This document shows, piece by piece, positions 1 to 11,551 of a stretch of 64,000 nucleotides of DNA (positions are counted from its first letter, which is position 1; the number at the start of each line of letters is the position of its first letter). Source of the stretch: Diphasiastrum complanatum (lineage: Eukaryota; Streptophyta; Lycopodiopsida; Lycopodiales; Lycopodiaceae); assembly GCA_029204225.1 (NCBI GenBank), contig CM055112.1:27673063-27737062 (forward strand). The letters run 5' to 3'. Below the pieces are notes generated by a model. It worked only from the letters and a program-made list of their open reading frames with translations, was not told the origin of the DNA and made no database searches. A program made the position numbers and the translations under genes.

Positions 1-635
1 TGGAGCATTGTTCAAGGATCTCTATCAATTCCCAGTCATAGATATTACACCAAACTCGCATATGGAATTGGAAAAGGTCCTTCTTCAAATGTAGATGGGG
101 TGATAGATGCAAAAACAATTCCTCCATTATTTGGTTTGACCACGTTGTGTGGTTCATGATGAACAACCTTAGCAAATTCTTTCCTAGTGCTTCCATGCAA
201 AACCAAGTCAATGTCATCTTTCTTTGGTTACACAAGCCCGCTAGGGATGTTGTTAAGTCCCATACCAACTTCCTTTATATTAGGCAGTACACGATTGAAG
301 CCTCCATTGAATTGTCACTCGATCCTTCCTACAAACTCCTTTCCAGACTTGGGGATGCTCAAAACATGTGAGATTAAAAGGCTATTAAATATACCGAGCT
401 TCTTTACTCTCCAAAACAAATACGTTCAGAATTCAAACAATAAGACCTGGGACTTCTAATTTAAACACACATGACTTCTACTTTTCAAAATGGCCACTTT
501 TTTTACTGGAGCTCTTTGTATGCTGACTCATCTCCTCATGGAGGGAGCATGCCTTAAAGGAAAATACTTACCAGAGTATCCTTAATGTGGATACCAATCT
601 TTTTGGAAGTGCGATTCATTTTATGAATACTATCT
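1..635. other. unrecognised AT-rich flank
   Basis: No gene or repeat recognised. Short open frames at 147-371 and 187-459 carry no family motif, have no homologous second copy in the window, and look like chance frames. Confidence 0.3.
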
Positions 636-1290
636 TAATGTATCACATAAGATTAGTTCTATGTGGACAACTGATATAGCGAAATGCTAAGAAAATATTT
701 CGCTTAACGGCCTCGAGGACTAAAACCGGTTATGAGTAAGCTTACTAAGTTTGCCATTAAACAAGTTAAACACGATTCTTTGTCATACAAATGGAAACCA
801 CGAAGTGGTAAGTTTATGTGGTCATGGGATTGTAAACAATAGAAGATATGGACTATGATTAGCATGAGTAAGTTATGCGTATGTAATGACTTCTTGGTAG
901 ACAACTGTGTCATCAGACTCGGTGACAAAACTTGGAGACAAGTTCGTGGAATGCCTATGGGTTTTTCATGTTCCCCTATGTGGTGTAATTGGTATCTAAC
1001 TTACTATGAAATGCAATTTATCAAGAGACTTGCGAAACAATATGCGAGCTAGACAATATGTGAGCTTTTAAATATACTCGTTACATAGGCATGCGATTTC
1101 TGGACAAAAAGCAACCACGCCATGGATACGAACCCTTTTTGGATTTATCCGCTTTGAGTATCTGGATATTTAGTCGGACATTGTCGAAAACTGTACTCTC
1201 AATTTCTTGAACATTACGACTAAATTTGAACTTGATATTGATTGTTTTCACATGTCCAAATATGATAAGAGCAAGGGGGTGCTAGATTAG
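636..1290 (+). pseudogene. reverse transcriptase remnant, Penelope-like or other non-LTR type
   Basis: Seen: translation around 667-715 gives TDIAKC-stop-ENI, which resembles RT motif A. A 65-codon open stretch at 855-1052 carries VRGMPMGFSCSP, which fits RT motif B (GxPMGxxxSP), followed by an aromatic-rich segment ending YEMQFIKRLAK. A weak RYI near 1080 sits where the YxDD box is expected but has lost the aspartates. The intervening frame has several stops. Known: a G(I/M)PMG-SP motif directly followed by N-Y/F-L and an acidic aromatic pair is typical of Penelope-like and some non-LTR RTs and is unlike the copia and gypsy RTs in this window. Inference: a dead fragment of a non-LTR or Penelope-like element. 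The clade is uncertain, and no endonuclease domain or element end was found. Confidence 0.5.
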
Positions 1291-1880
1291 CCAAGTTGCA
1301 GGATTGCATGTGCTAGCTAACTATGGTTGGGTGGTGAATACTTGAGGCCACTTGTTATCTACCTTTGTGATTAAGATTAGGGACACAGGTGGAGGAGAGA
1401 TCCTTGGAGGCTTGCAAATTCTTACTTGTAGGTGGAGTCATCCTAGCTTGGAGTTGGGGAGCATCTTGGAGCTTGTAGGTTACTTGGAGGACCTTTGGAT
1501 TAGGAGGATTTCCTGAATCAGAGCTAGACAAAGGATGGTAACCTTTCTAACCTTCTTCAAGTTCTATAAAGATCACAAACTAATTTTTTTTTTGGGAAAG
1601 ATTATTGGCTTTTCTAGTAATAGGAAGCTTGTAGTTGAAGTACCCAATGAATCTAGGTTTCTTGATAAAGAGTAGTGATGCTTAAAGAATTGTTTAGGGG
1701 CTAATTTTTTATTATGTTAGAGAAGTTTTAAAGTGGGCTTTTGGTTTAAAATCTTTTTTAAAAATGATTTGTGGAATGGTTAGAGGAAGTCTTCCTCTAC
1801 ATTCACAATTTTTTTTTTTTTGCAAAAAGATTGATTCTAGCTATGTGTTTTGATTAAAACTAGTGTTTTTTCTTTTTAAA
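1291..1880. other. AT-rich spacer
   Basis: No gene. Contains G-rich, TTGGAGG-rich simple sequence (1380-1520) and several T-runs. Probably the ragged junction between the RT remnant and gypsy-1. Confidence 0.3.
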
Positions 1881-2520
1881 GTGTAGAAACTTTTGATTTT
1901 CATTTTAAAGTTCTATTTTTCAGACCTGTAAATCTGAATCAGATATGAAAAGTGAAGTTTTCATAAAAACTTCATTAGTTACACCTTTCTCCTACTAGTT
2001 TCATGAAAATGGCAATTTAGGAAGGAAAAGGTAGTGTAACTTTATGCATAAAAAAGGTTTTGAAGTTCTATTTTTTGTCATTTTGAAGTTTTGCTTTTCA
2101 GACCTGTAAATATGAAAAACAGATCTAAAAAGTGAAGTTTTCTTCATTAGTTTTCCATCTCTAGTCAATACTTTCATGGATTTCAAGACTAGGAAAGTGG
2201 GAAATGTAAAAAAAATTTGTGTTGAATTTGAAATGACAAATGGAAATGGAATTGGAATGGGAACTTTATGTAAACATTACTTTGAAGTAGTTAATTGAAG
2301 TTTACATAAAGATTAGTTTTGATTTTTGCTTTGGGTTGAGGCAAAAGTAGGAAATTGCTTGGTGTAGTTTTCTCTTAAGCTTGGATTGAGCTTGCAAAAA
2401 GTAGGCTTGGATTGAGCTTACTTATAATAAGTATTGAATGAGTAGAAGTAAATGCTTTTATTTCTATTGGATTATGTAAGAATTGAAGCATTTCTATCAT
2501 TCTAATTAGAATTACTTGTT
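1881..2520 (+). mobile_element. gypsy-1 leader region
   Basis: This stretch aligns by eye with 30640-31110 upstream of the gypsy-2 gag gene. Shared features are the repeated GAAGTTTTC/TTCATTAG segments, the CTTGGATTGAGCTTGCAAA pair and the TTGAAG(CA)TTTCTATCATTCTAATT stretch. It is therefore the untranslated leader of a Ty3/gypsy element. No convincing LTR boundary or primer-binding site could be assigned. Confidence 0.6.
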
Positions 2521-3276
2521 GTTAACTATGTTCCTTGAAGGAAGAGCCTTAGTATGGTGGGATGGCCTAGTTGCAAAAGACAATCAACCTTGTACATGGG
2601 AAAATTTTTGCATGGTTTTTGGAGAATACTTCCTACCACTATTAGATGACTATGAACACTCAAAAGTTGAGTCATTTAACAATAAATAAAGGTCTGGAAC
2701 AATTTATTCAAGATTTTCATGAGTACCTGAATCCACTTTATAGTGACATTCCACCAAAGGTACAAATGCTAATGTTTATTGATGGGTTACCAAAATATTA
2801 CCAAGTGGATGTTCATAGGAACCATCTAGAAACCCTAGAGAATGCTATTAGGGCTGCAAAGTATTTTGATGACACACCTAAGCCATCTAGGGTCACCAGC
2901 CTAATGAGCCAAATAAAGTTTTTCAATTTAAGATGAAGGATAGGGAAGCTGATAATGAAACGCATCCTAATCCCAACAATCCTAAGAAAACCAAGAAAAA
3001 CTTTAAAAACCATCAGGGTGGCAAAGATTTAGCTGAAGCTCGTAAAAAGAACATGTGCTTCTAGTGCAATGGCGAGGGTCACCTTGCACGAGATTGTGTC
3101 AAAAAACTAGCTTCTACCTCAGGTAATCTATCTTTAAGTAATGAGATGGATGTATGTTTTCTTAGTTCTTTAGTTTTTGGACCTACTGACCTTATTTGCA
3201 TTAAAGGTAAAGTTAAAGATCAAGCTGTTAATGTCCTTTTTGACACAAGATCCACTCATAACTTTATTAATATAAA
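2521..3276 (+). pseudogene. gypsy-1 gag fragment
   Basis: Seen: the frame starts abruptly in the middle of gag (a VWWDGLVAK-type segment) compared with gypsy-2, where the same sequence begins at about 31437, so roughly 330 bp of 5' gag is deleted. The capsid part is open at 2646-2936. A zinc knuckle follows near 3055-3100 (stop-C-N-G-E-G-H-L-A-R-D-C), in which the codon before the second cysteine is TAG where gypsy-2 has AAG. Known: this is the Ty3/gypsy gag/CCHC nucleocapsid layout. The copy cannot encode a functional Gag. The protease part is missing: at about 3277 the sequence jumps directly into reverse transcriptase. Confidence 0.8.
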
Positions 3277-3917
3277 TTGGTAAGGTTTTGCGTCGATTAT
3301 AAGAAATTGAACAAGGTAACCGTTAAGAATAGATATCCACTGCCACGGATGGATGACCTAATAGATTATCTTGGTGGTGCTAAGTACTTTACCAAGATAG
3401 ATCTAAAATCAAGATACCATCAGATACGCATTAGGGCAGAAGATATACCAAAAATGGGTTTTCAAACTTGCTTTGGACATTACGAATTTTTGGTGTTGCC
3501 TTTTGGTCTAACAAATGCACCGGCAACTTTCCAATAGATGATGAACGATTTGTTCAGGCCATATTTGAAAATATTCGTAGTGGTAGATGATATCCCAGTG
3601 TTCAGTAAGACTTTGGTGGAACATAAAGAGCATCTTAGGATTGTCCTGGACATCCTAAGAAGGGAAAAGCTCTTTGTCAAAGATTCTAAGTGTGACTCTT
3701 TTGCTAAGGAGTTGTCCTACTTGGGGCATAAGATTTCCAAACGAGGAGTGGAGATCGAGGCCGATCGTATCTAGAGGGTTATTGAATGGCCTATTCTTAC
3801 CACAGTTCGGAAAATCAAGTCTTTCTTGGGGTTTGTAAGAATTTTCTGTTGGCATATTCCCCAATTTGCTCGATTGGCATATCGTCTTACCCAGGCCTTG
3901 AAAGGCTATAAGAAACT
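3277..3917 (+). pseudogene. gypsy-1 reverse transcriptase fragment
   Basis: Seen: [44 protein letters not shown] and FVVVDDI (the catalytic YLDDI-type box with Y/L replaced) occur in order, typical of Ty3/gypsy RT. Two stops interrupt it: TAG at about 3536-3538 after ATFQ, and TAG at 3772-3774, where gypsy-2 has CAG at the equivalent place (33403-33405). The fragment ends at GYKKL where the copia-A LTR begins. Compared with gypsy-2, about 720 bp covering protease and RT start is deleted at the 3277 junction. Dead copy. Confidence 0.85.
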
Positions 3918-5005
3918 TGTCGAAAATAGGATAGATAATGTAATGTGGAAACTTTCTACTTCCAATGCATGACTACACCTATCAAAAATTAAACAAAGCA
4001 GTAGTGATGAAAATCACGTTCAATCTTTAGCAACTAGCTTTGAAATTGCTAGATACTAAGTAATTCCATAGCCAAACATAACGTATTGAATTCTCGGACA
4101 ATTTCTATCAGTTACAAAAGCAATACAGAGATGCATGCATTCTGACATATACTGAACACAATAAGAAGATAGTATTGATTCAAAAAAGCCAAAATCAGAT
4201 GCTAATGAGCGCAAAACAATAGCGGATAGAAACCGTGCACTCTAAGTTGTCTCTGAGTAACTGAGTATAAGTCTGATAATAAGCAGCTCTGCTGATAAGT
4301 AGTAGTGCAATAGCAACTCTAAAATAAATCTCTAAAACTATGAACTAGAATGTTCAAGAGAGTTCAAGTTTGAAAGCTTGATAGAGAGCTAACAACAATG
4401 CTTTCTGATTATGAATGATCTGCTTGATAAGAGCGCAAGAAGCGTCGTGTAATAACACTCAACTCCTTCACAATTCACAATGTTGATTCGTTGCTTCAGA
4501 ACTTGAAAAGAGATGTATGAACAACTAATTTATACTAAGTAATTAGGTCATCAAATGCGATTGCCAGTTGGCTGGTGTCCGCTGGCATTCGTCTAGTTCC
4601 TTCTCAGAAATTACTTGATGATAAGCGGTGAAAATTGGTCGTAAACAGTTTGTCTGCATAAATGAACTAAAATTGTCACTCTGCAGAAATGAACTAAAAC
4701 TGCCACAGGCGACAGTGTCGCAAAAAGACGACAGTATCATAAAATCTCATTTTTTTAATATTGGGGTAGCCCCACACTTTGCCAGAGTCATATTTTTAAC
4801 ATTTGAGGCACTTTGAAAAAATGCGACTCTGCATATTCACTCGTAATTCCTGACAGGCGAACTCCGTGTATTTATGCAGACTGTGTAAAAACACTTGTAA
4901 ATCTACAGACTGTATAAAGACACGGGAAAATCCGCAGAACTAGATAAACAATGGATGAGGATTAAAATCAATTAGTCGATTAGTAAGAAGGAGAATAATC
5001 CAACA
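3918..5005 (-). repeat. copia-A copy 1, 3' LTR
   Basis: On the minus strand it starts TGTTGGATTATTCTCC (at 5005) directly after a polypurine tract (5006-5017, AAGGGGGAG) and ends ..TTTTCGACA at 3918, giving the usual TG...CA ends over about 1,088 bp. It matches the LTRs at 8814-9234 and 9235-10397. It is inserted into the gypsy-1 RT. Confidence 0.8.
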
Positions 5006-6560
5006 CTCCCCCTTAATCTGAATCCTTGAATGCCTTGACCTTCAAACTTGGTTCTACACAGAATCTTATGTGTGCTTCCAAACTTAATGCTTTGGTAAAA
5101 ATATCAACTGTCATATCTTGCGTTTTATAGTACTGCAATTTGACCTCTTCGTTGAGAACTTTGCTTCTGACGAAATGATATTTCAGTTCAATGTGCTTAC
5201 TACTAGAATGAAATCTAGGGTTGGCTGATAAAGCAATGGCACTTTGATTATCACAAAATAATGTCGTTGGGACATATTGATTCAGATCAATATCTGAGAG
5301 AAAGTTCCTCAACCAAATTGCTTTCCAGTGTAGTTTGAGAGGCTGCGATATACTCTAATTTTGTGGAAGATAGAGCTATCGAAAATTGCTTGCGACTGTT
5401 CTAAGAAATTGGACCATTGTTGAGGAAGAATGTAAATAACCACTAAGAAATTGAGTTTGTCATTGCCGACTGCTATATAACAAATGCAAAAGTCCATAGT
5501 AGCTCAAAGATATCTCATGACTCTGATAAGAGCCTTCCAATGTGTTATACCAGGATTAGCCATAAACTAACTGAGAGAGCTGATTGCAAAAGCTATGTCT
5601 GGCTTGGTACAGATCATGGCGTACATAAGAGATCCTATAATACAATGGTAAGGATACTCACGCATCTGCTGCTTCTCATGAATTGTTTGGGGACATTGGT
5701 CCTTTGAAAATTTGAGACCTGGTTCCATTGGTGAGAGAGCTAACTTGCATTTAATCCGATTATATCTGACTAACATGTTGGAGATGTACCTCTATTGTGT
5801 AATGTAGATCAACTTCTGTTTTCTGTCTCTATGGATTTGTATACCAAGCCAAAAATGAGCTTCACCCAGATCGGTCATGTCGAATTCGGAAGATAGCATT
5901 GTCTTGGCCTCTTTTATCAGATCAGTACTATTGCTGAAAAGCAATGTATCATCCACGTGTAAAGTGATAATGATAAAAGACTGCTGAACTGTTTTGAAGT
6001 AAACATTCGAATATGAAGAGCTAGGTGTGTAGCCATGATCAATAAAGAAAGTATTCATCCTTTGAAGCCAGCTCGGGCAGATTGCTTCAAGCCATAAAGT
6101 GCCTTATGGAGTTTACACACATGATTGTGTTTACCCTCGATAATATAACCTTTGGGTTGTGCCATGCAAATGTCTTCCTCGATAACTCCATTGAGATATG
6201 TTGTCTATACATCCATTTGATGTATTTCCAAATCTGCTGCAGCAGCAAATGATAGCAAAAGTCGAATAGAAGAATGCTTGACTACTGGATTGAAGGTCTC
6301 AGTGTAATCGACATTGTATACCTAAGAAAATCGTTTGGCGACAAGTCGTGCTTTTCTCTTGTTGATGCTTCCATCTGCATTGTACTTGACTTTGAAAATT
6401 CATTTGCAATCAACTACGTTTCTACTAGCAGGTAATTCAACAATTATCCATGTCTGGTTCTTGATAAGAGATAAATACAAATATCTTCGACTCGATGGGA
6501 TCAAACAACTTGTAGGTTTGATCTAAGTAGTGTAGCTAATGAAAATACATTTGATACTCT
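5006..6560 (-). pseudogene. copia-A copy 1, reverse transcriptase-RNase H part
   Basis: Seen, reading leftward: RT with the box HVDDTLLFSN near 5940 (the usual Y of YVDD is H), then MTDLGEAHFWLGIQIHRD, and RNase H ending CDNQSAIALSANPRFH...KHIELKYHFVR and VDIFTKALS (5013-5312). The frame is cut by several stops and frame changes between 5310 and 5800 and again above 6060. Known: this is the pol C-terminal half of Ty1/copia elements, which follows integrase. Dead copy. Its RT codon at about 6350 (CGA in KARLV) is a useful comparison for the TGA at 14113-14115 of copy 3. Confidence 0.85.
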
Positions 6561-7584
6561 GAAAGTCGAGCTTATTTATGAGATCACGAGATATCTGCAC
6601 AAAAGTAATACATCCAAAAACTCGTAGGTTTGATAAAGAAGGATTGGTACCTGTCCAAACTTCGAATGGTGTTTTGTCTGAGAGACCTTTAGTAGGACAT
6701 CTGTTCGAATGTAGGTTGTTGTTGAAACAGCTTCAGCCCAGAAGGACTTCGGAAGTGTTGCATGTGATAACATGCACTTTGCCGATTCAACTAAGGTTCT
6801 GTTCTTTCTCTCAACAAGACCATTTGACTAAGGCGAATAGGAGGTAATGTATTGTTGCTTAATGTCGTTGTTAAGACAATACTCCTTGAATTCGGTGGAG
6901 ATGAATTCTCCCCTGTTATCAGATCTCAGTTCTTTGATTCGTTTGCCAGTTTGATTCTTAGCATGCTCTTTGAATTGTCTGAATTTGATGAAAGCCTCTG
7001 CTTTCTGTTTAATGAAATAAACAACTATTCTTCTGGATAATTTGTCAACAAAAGTAATGAAATACTTTGCATCTAGCAATGAAGGAGTTTGCATAGGTCC
7101 ACATATATTTGTATGAACAACATCTAACAGACCTTTTGTTGCATGCCTATGGTTTGATCTAAAGGGAATCCTAGTCTGTTTTCCAAAGATGCAGCTATGA
7201 CAGACAGAGAGATCGACCTTACCATAAGGATAGTCGAGATCAAGAACCATGGATTGTCTAGACATGTTCAAAACAGATGCATAATTGAAGTGTCCTAAGC
7301 GATTATGCCATAGTAATGCTTTATTGACTAGAACAGAGGTTTTCAAGGCTTGACTAGACTCATAATAACAATGTGCCAATCTATATAAGTAACCATGTCT
7401 CTTGTCGTCTTGCCGAGTGCAAGGATCTTAATACTCCTATCAATAATTTTGCATTGATCAGATTCGAATTCTACCTTATGACCTAAATATGTAAGTCTAC
7501 TTATTGATAATAGATTTGTAGAGAGTTTAGGAACATATAAGACCTTTGATAGTAGTTTGAATTGATCATGTTGGAATCACAATT
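6561..7584 (-). pseudogene. copia-A copy 1, integrase part
   Basis: Seen: LLWHNRLGHFNYAS and CHSCIFGKQ form the HHCC zinc-binding region. The core follows with HTNICGPM, where the expected first catalytic D is N, and the last catalytic region appears as SDNRGEF where DNGGE would be usual. The open stretch is 6828-7379; a stop at the CAG/CAA position after YSP and further breaks interrupt the rest. Known: Ty1/copia integrase lies between protease and RT. Substitution at two catalytic positions plus frame breaks means it is inactive. Confidence 0.85.
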
Positions 7585-8640
7585 TTACATACCTTCACCT
7601 TCAATAGTGTGAGTACTGTTGTCACCAAGATGAACAAATTTCTTCGTGCTATAAGGCACGTAGGAGTTGAAGATCTCACGTTGATTGGTCATATGTTGAG
7701 TTGCTCCAGAATCAAGAAACCATGAATCATCCAAAAATGCGCTTTGATCTTTGACCATGAATGTGCCTTCATCCACTTCGACCTGGGGAGATGATGAGAT
7801 TGTGTTTGCTTGTTGATCAGGTTGCTTGGCTGCGCTCTTTGCTTGGAGAATTCGGCAATCCTTGATCTCATGGTTATTGCGCTTGCAATACCTACAAAAC
7901 ATCTTCTTCTTTGACTGTGGATTCGATGATTGTTCTTGACTTTGAGACGACTTTTGATTCGTTGCAGCCTTCTTGGATCCTTTTTGCTTTTGTCGCTTAG
8001 AGCCTTTGTTGACATATAGAGCTTGAGAGGAGGAAGTAGACAAAGTGTCTTGACTTCTTCTATTGTCTTCTTGCAGCAACATAGTGATAATTCTAGTGAG
8101 AGTTAAATCTGAGTTTGTCGATATGATCATCACCCAGTTCTCATATGTAGAGGGCAAGCTTGAAAGCAATGTCATAATTGCGTCTTGATTGTCTATGACT
8201 AATCCAACAGCGGCCATTTGTTGCAAGAGATTCTTAAACTGGTTAATGTGACTCTAAAGAGAAATTAGCATTAGACATCTTGAATGTGAAGAATTTCCTT
8301 CGTAGATGTAATTTAGTAGTTATATCCCTCACGTCATATAGTGAGTTCAAGATGTCCCAAACATCTTTTGAAGTTTTAGCTTCAACTATGTGTCCAATCT
8401 GTGTATTTGATATATTGAGGATAATAAGCATGAAAGCTTTACCATCCTTCAGTTTCCACTTTGAGTCTTCTGTGTCGTCTTCAGGTTTTCATTCTGTACC
8501 TGTACAACATCCCATAACTCATTGGCGATTAGAAAGGTCTTCATCTTAAATTTTCACAAATGATAATTGGATCCATTCAGCTTGTCTGCAATAAGACCAG
8601 TTTTACTTTGAGAATCCATCTGGAACTTAGTCTGTCGATT
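7585..8640 (-). pseudogene. copia-A copy 1, gag and protease
   Basis: Seen: the gag start MDSQSK...IADKLNGSNYH lies near 8620 on the minus strand, with UBN2-type gag sequence (KAKTSKDVWDILNSLYD, FKNLLQQMAA, LPSTYENWV). A CCHC knuckle CRYCKRNNHEIKDC is intact at about 7870-7910, and the aspartic protease motif FLDSGATQHMT at about 7700. The C-terminal 213 codons (7585-8226) are open; frames upstream (8243-8640) are broken. Known: gag-protease of a Ty1/copia element. This copy retains the knuckle histidine that copy 2 has lost. Confidence 0.85.
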
Positions 8641-8801
8641 GTATTGATGACACTAAGATGTAGTAATGCCAACAACAGGAAATCAATTCTCTAATACTAA
8701 AACGATGAAAAGAACTGAAGAATATGATATCAATTTGATATCGCGAAAGATATCAAGTATTAAAGCTTTCGCTCTAATATCAAAATAGTATTAGGCCCAA
8801 C

Positions 8802-9234
8802 GCTCTGATACCATGTCAGAAATTGGATAGATAATGTAATGTGGAAACTTCCTACTTCCAATGCATGACTACGCCTATCAAAAATTAAACAAAGCAATAG
8901 TGATGAAAATCACGTTCAATATTTAGCAACTAACCTTGAAATCGCTAGATACTAAGTGATTACGTAGCCGAACATAAAGTATTGAATTCTCAGACAATTT
9001 TTATCAGTTACAAAATCAATACAGAGATGCATGCATTCTGACATATACTGAATGCAATAAGAAAATAGTATTGATTCAGAAAAAACAAAATCAGATGCTA
9101 ATGAGTGCAAAACAATAGCGGATAGAAACCGCGCACTCGAAGTTGTGTATGAGTTACTGAGAATAAGTCTGATAATAAGTAGCTTTGCTGATAAGCAGTA
9201 GCGCAATAGCAACTCTAGAATAAATCTCTAAAAG
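8802..9234 (-). repeat. copia-A copy 1, PBS and truncated 5' LTR
   Basis: The minus-strand primer-binding site TGGTATCAGAGC (initiator tRNA-Met type) lies at 8802-8813, next to the LTR end at 8814. The LTR runs right for only about 420 bp and then meets, in opposite orientation, the start of the copy 2 LTR at 9235. It is therefore truncated by over 600 bp compared with its partner at 3918-5005. Confidence 0.8.
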
Positions 9235-10409
9235 TGTTGGATTATTCTCCTTCTTACCATTTGACTAATCGGTTGTTTATCTAGTTCTGCGGATTTTTCC
9301 GTGTCTTTTTACAGTTTGCAGTTTTACAAGTGTTTTTACACAGTCTGCAGAAATACACAGAGTTTCACCATAGTGTTGCATTTCTCTCTCACTTCGATTT
9401 TTTCGCTTTTTGCGAAGCTATTGCCTGTTAGGGATCTCGTGTAAAAATGTAGTGTCGCTTTTTGCATTTTTCACCTGTCAGGATTTGCGAGCAAATATGT
9501 AGAGTCGCATTTTCGCCTAACAGAATGTCACATTTTTTGCATTTTCCAAAGAGCCTCAAATATTAAGGAAATGATTCAGGCAAAGTGTAGGGCAACTCTA
9601 AATGAGATTTAAAGGCACTATCTCCTTTTTCTCATTTTTCGCAAAAAACTTGACACTGTTGTTTTTGTGACAGTGTCACCTGTGGCTGTTTTAGTTCATT
9701 TCTGCAGAACTATAGTTGTGGTTCATTTATGCAGACAGAACATTTATGGGCAATTTCACCGCTTATCAGCAATCAATGACAAGGAACCGGATGGATGCCA
9801 GTGGATACCAGCCAACTGGCAATCGCAATTGACGACCTAATTTCTTAGTGTAAATAGCTGTTCATATTCATATAGTTTTAAGTAAGTTAGAAAATGATCC
9901 AAGAGATCAATCAGCAAGTATTGTTATTAGCTCTCTATCAAGCTTTTAAGCTTGAACTCTCTTGAGAATTCTAGCTCATTCTTTTAGAGTTATATTTTAG
10001 AGTTGCTATTGCGCTATTGCCTATCAACATAGCTGCTTATTATCAGACTTGTCTTCAGTTACTCATAGACAACTTAGAGTGCGCGGTTTCTATTCGCTAT
10101 TGTTTTGCGCCCATTAGCATCTGATTTTGTTTTCTCGAATCAATACTATCCTTTATTGCATTCAATATATGTCAAAATGCATGCATCTCTGTATTTCCTT
10201 TGTAACTGATTGAAATTGTCTGAGAATTCAATACTTCATATTTGGCTACGTAATCACTTAGTATTTAGCGATTTCAAAGTTAGTTACTAAAGATTGAACG
10301 TGATTCCTATCACTCCTGCTTTGTTGAATTTTGATAGGCGTAGTCATGCATTGGAAGTAGGAAGTTTCTGCTACGATTATCTAACTTATTTTCGACATGG
10401 TATCGAAGC
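9235..10409 (+). repeat. copia-A copy 2, 5' LTR and PBS
   Basis: Begins TGTTGGATTATTCTCC and ends ATTTTCGACA at 10397 (about 1,163 bp), followed immediately by TGGTATCGAAGC at 10398-10409, a one-base-shifted version of the usual TGGTATCAGAGC binding site. Same family as 3918-5005. Lies head to head with copy 1. Confidence 0.85.
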
Positions 10410-10592
10410 AATTTCACTACTTCTTTATCTGATTCCTACATGATATCAGAACGAAAGCTCTAATATTTGATATCTTTCACGATATCAAACTCTTCAGTTC
10501 TTTCCAACCTTTTAGTATCAGAGAATTAGTTTCCTATTGTTGGAATTACTACATCTTAGCGTCATCGATACAATCGACAGACTAAGTTCCAG

Positions 10593-11551
10593 ATGGATTC
10601 TCAAAGTAAAGCCAATCTTATCGCAGACAAGCTGAATGGATCCAATTATCATTTGTGGAAATTTAAGATGAAGACCTTGCTAATCGCAAGCTAATTATGG
10701 GATGTTGTCACAGGTACATAAGAAAAACCTGAAGACGACGACTCAAAGTGGAAATTGAAGGACGGTAAAGCTTTCTCGCTTATTATTCTCAATATATCAA
10801 ATACACAGATTGGACACATAGCTAAAGCTAAAACGTCAACAGACGTTTGGGACATCCTGAACTCACTATATGACGTGAGGGACGTAACTACTAAGTTACA
10901 TCTACGAAAGAAATTCTTCACATTCAAGATGTCTGTTGGTGATTCACTTCAGAGTCACATTAACCAGTTTAAGAATCTCTTGCAACAGATGGCAGCTATC
11001 GGATCAATCATAGACGATCAAGATGCAATCATGACATTGCTTTCAAGTTGCCCTCTACATATGAGAACTGGGTGATGATCATATCGACACACTCAGACTT
11101 AACTCTTACTAACAAAGGCTCTAAGCGACAGAAGCATAAAGGCTCCAAGAAGGCTGCAACGAATCAGAAGCCGACTCAAAGTCAAGAACAATCATCAAAT
11201 CCACAGTCAAAGAAAAAGATGTTTTGCAGGTATTGCAAGCGCAATAACCTTGAGGTCAAGGATTGCCGAATTCTCCAAGCAAAGAACGTAGCCAAGCAAC
11301 CTGATCAACAAGCAAACACAGTCTCATCATCTCCCCAAGTCAAAGTGGATGAAGGCACATTCATGGTCAAAGATCAAAGCGCATTTTTGGATGATTCATG
11401 GTTTCCCGATTCTGGAGCAACTCAACACATGACCAATCAATGTGAGATCTTCAACTCCTACATGCCTTACAACACGAAGAAATTTGTTCATCTTGGTGAC
11501 AATAGTACTCACACCATTGAAGGTGAAGGTACTGTAAGATTGCGATTCTAG
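10593..11551 (+). pseudogene. copia-A copy 2, gag and protease
   Basis: Seen: ATG at 10593 opens MDSQSKANLIADKLNGSNYH, followed by a stop in place of the glutamate of NELWDVV, then a long open gag part at 10755-11075. A frame change near 11060 leads into 11048-11551, which carries the nucleocapsid CRYCKRNNLEVKDC, in which the zinc-binding histidine is leucine, and the protease motif FPDSGATQHMT. About 80 codons present in copy 1 between TLT and NKGSKRQK are absent. Known: UBN2 gag, CCHC knuckle and DSG protease are the Ty1/copia order. Inactive. Confidence 0.85.
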
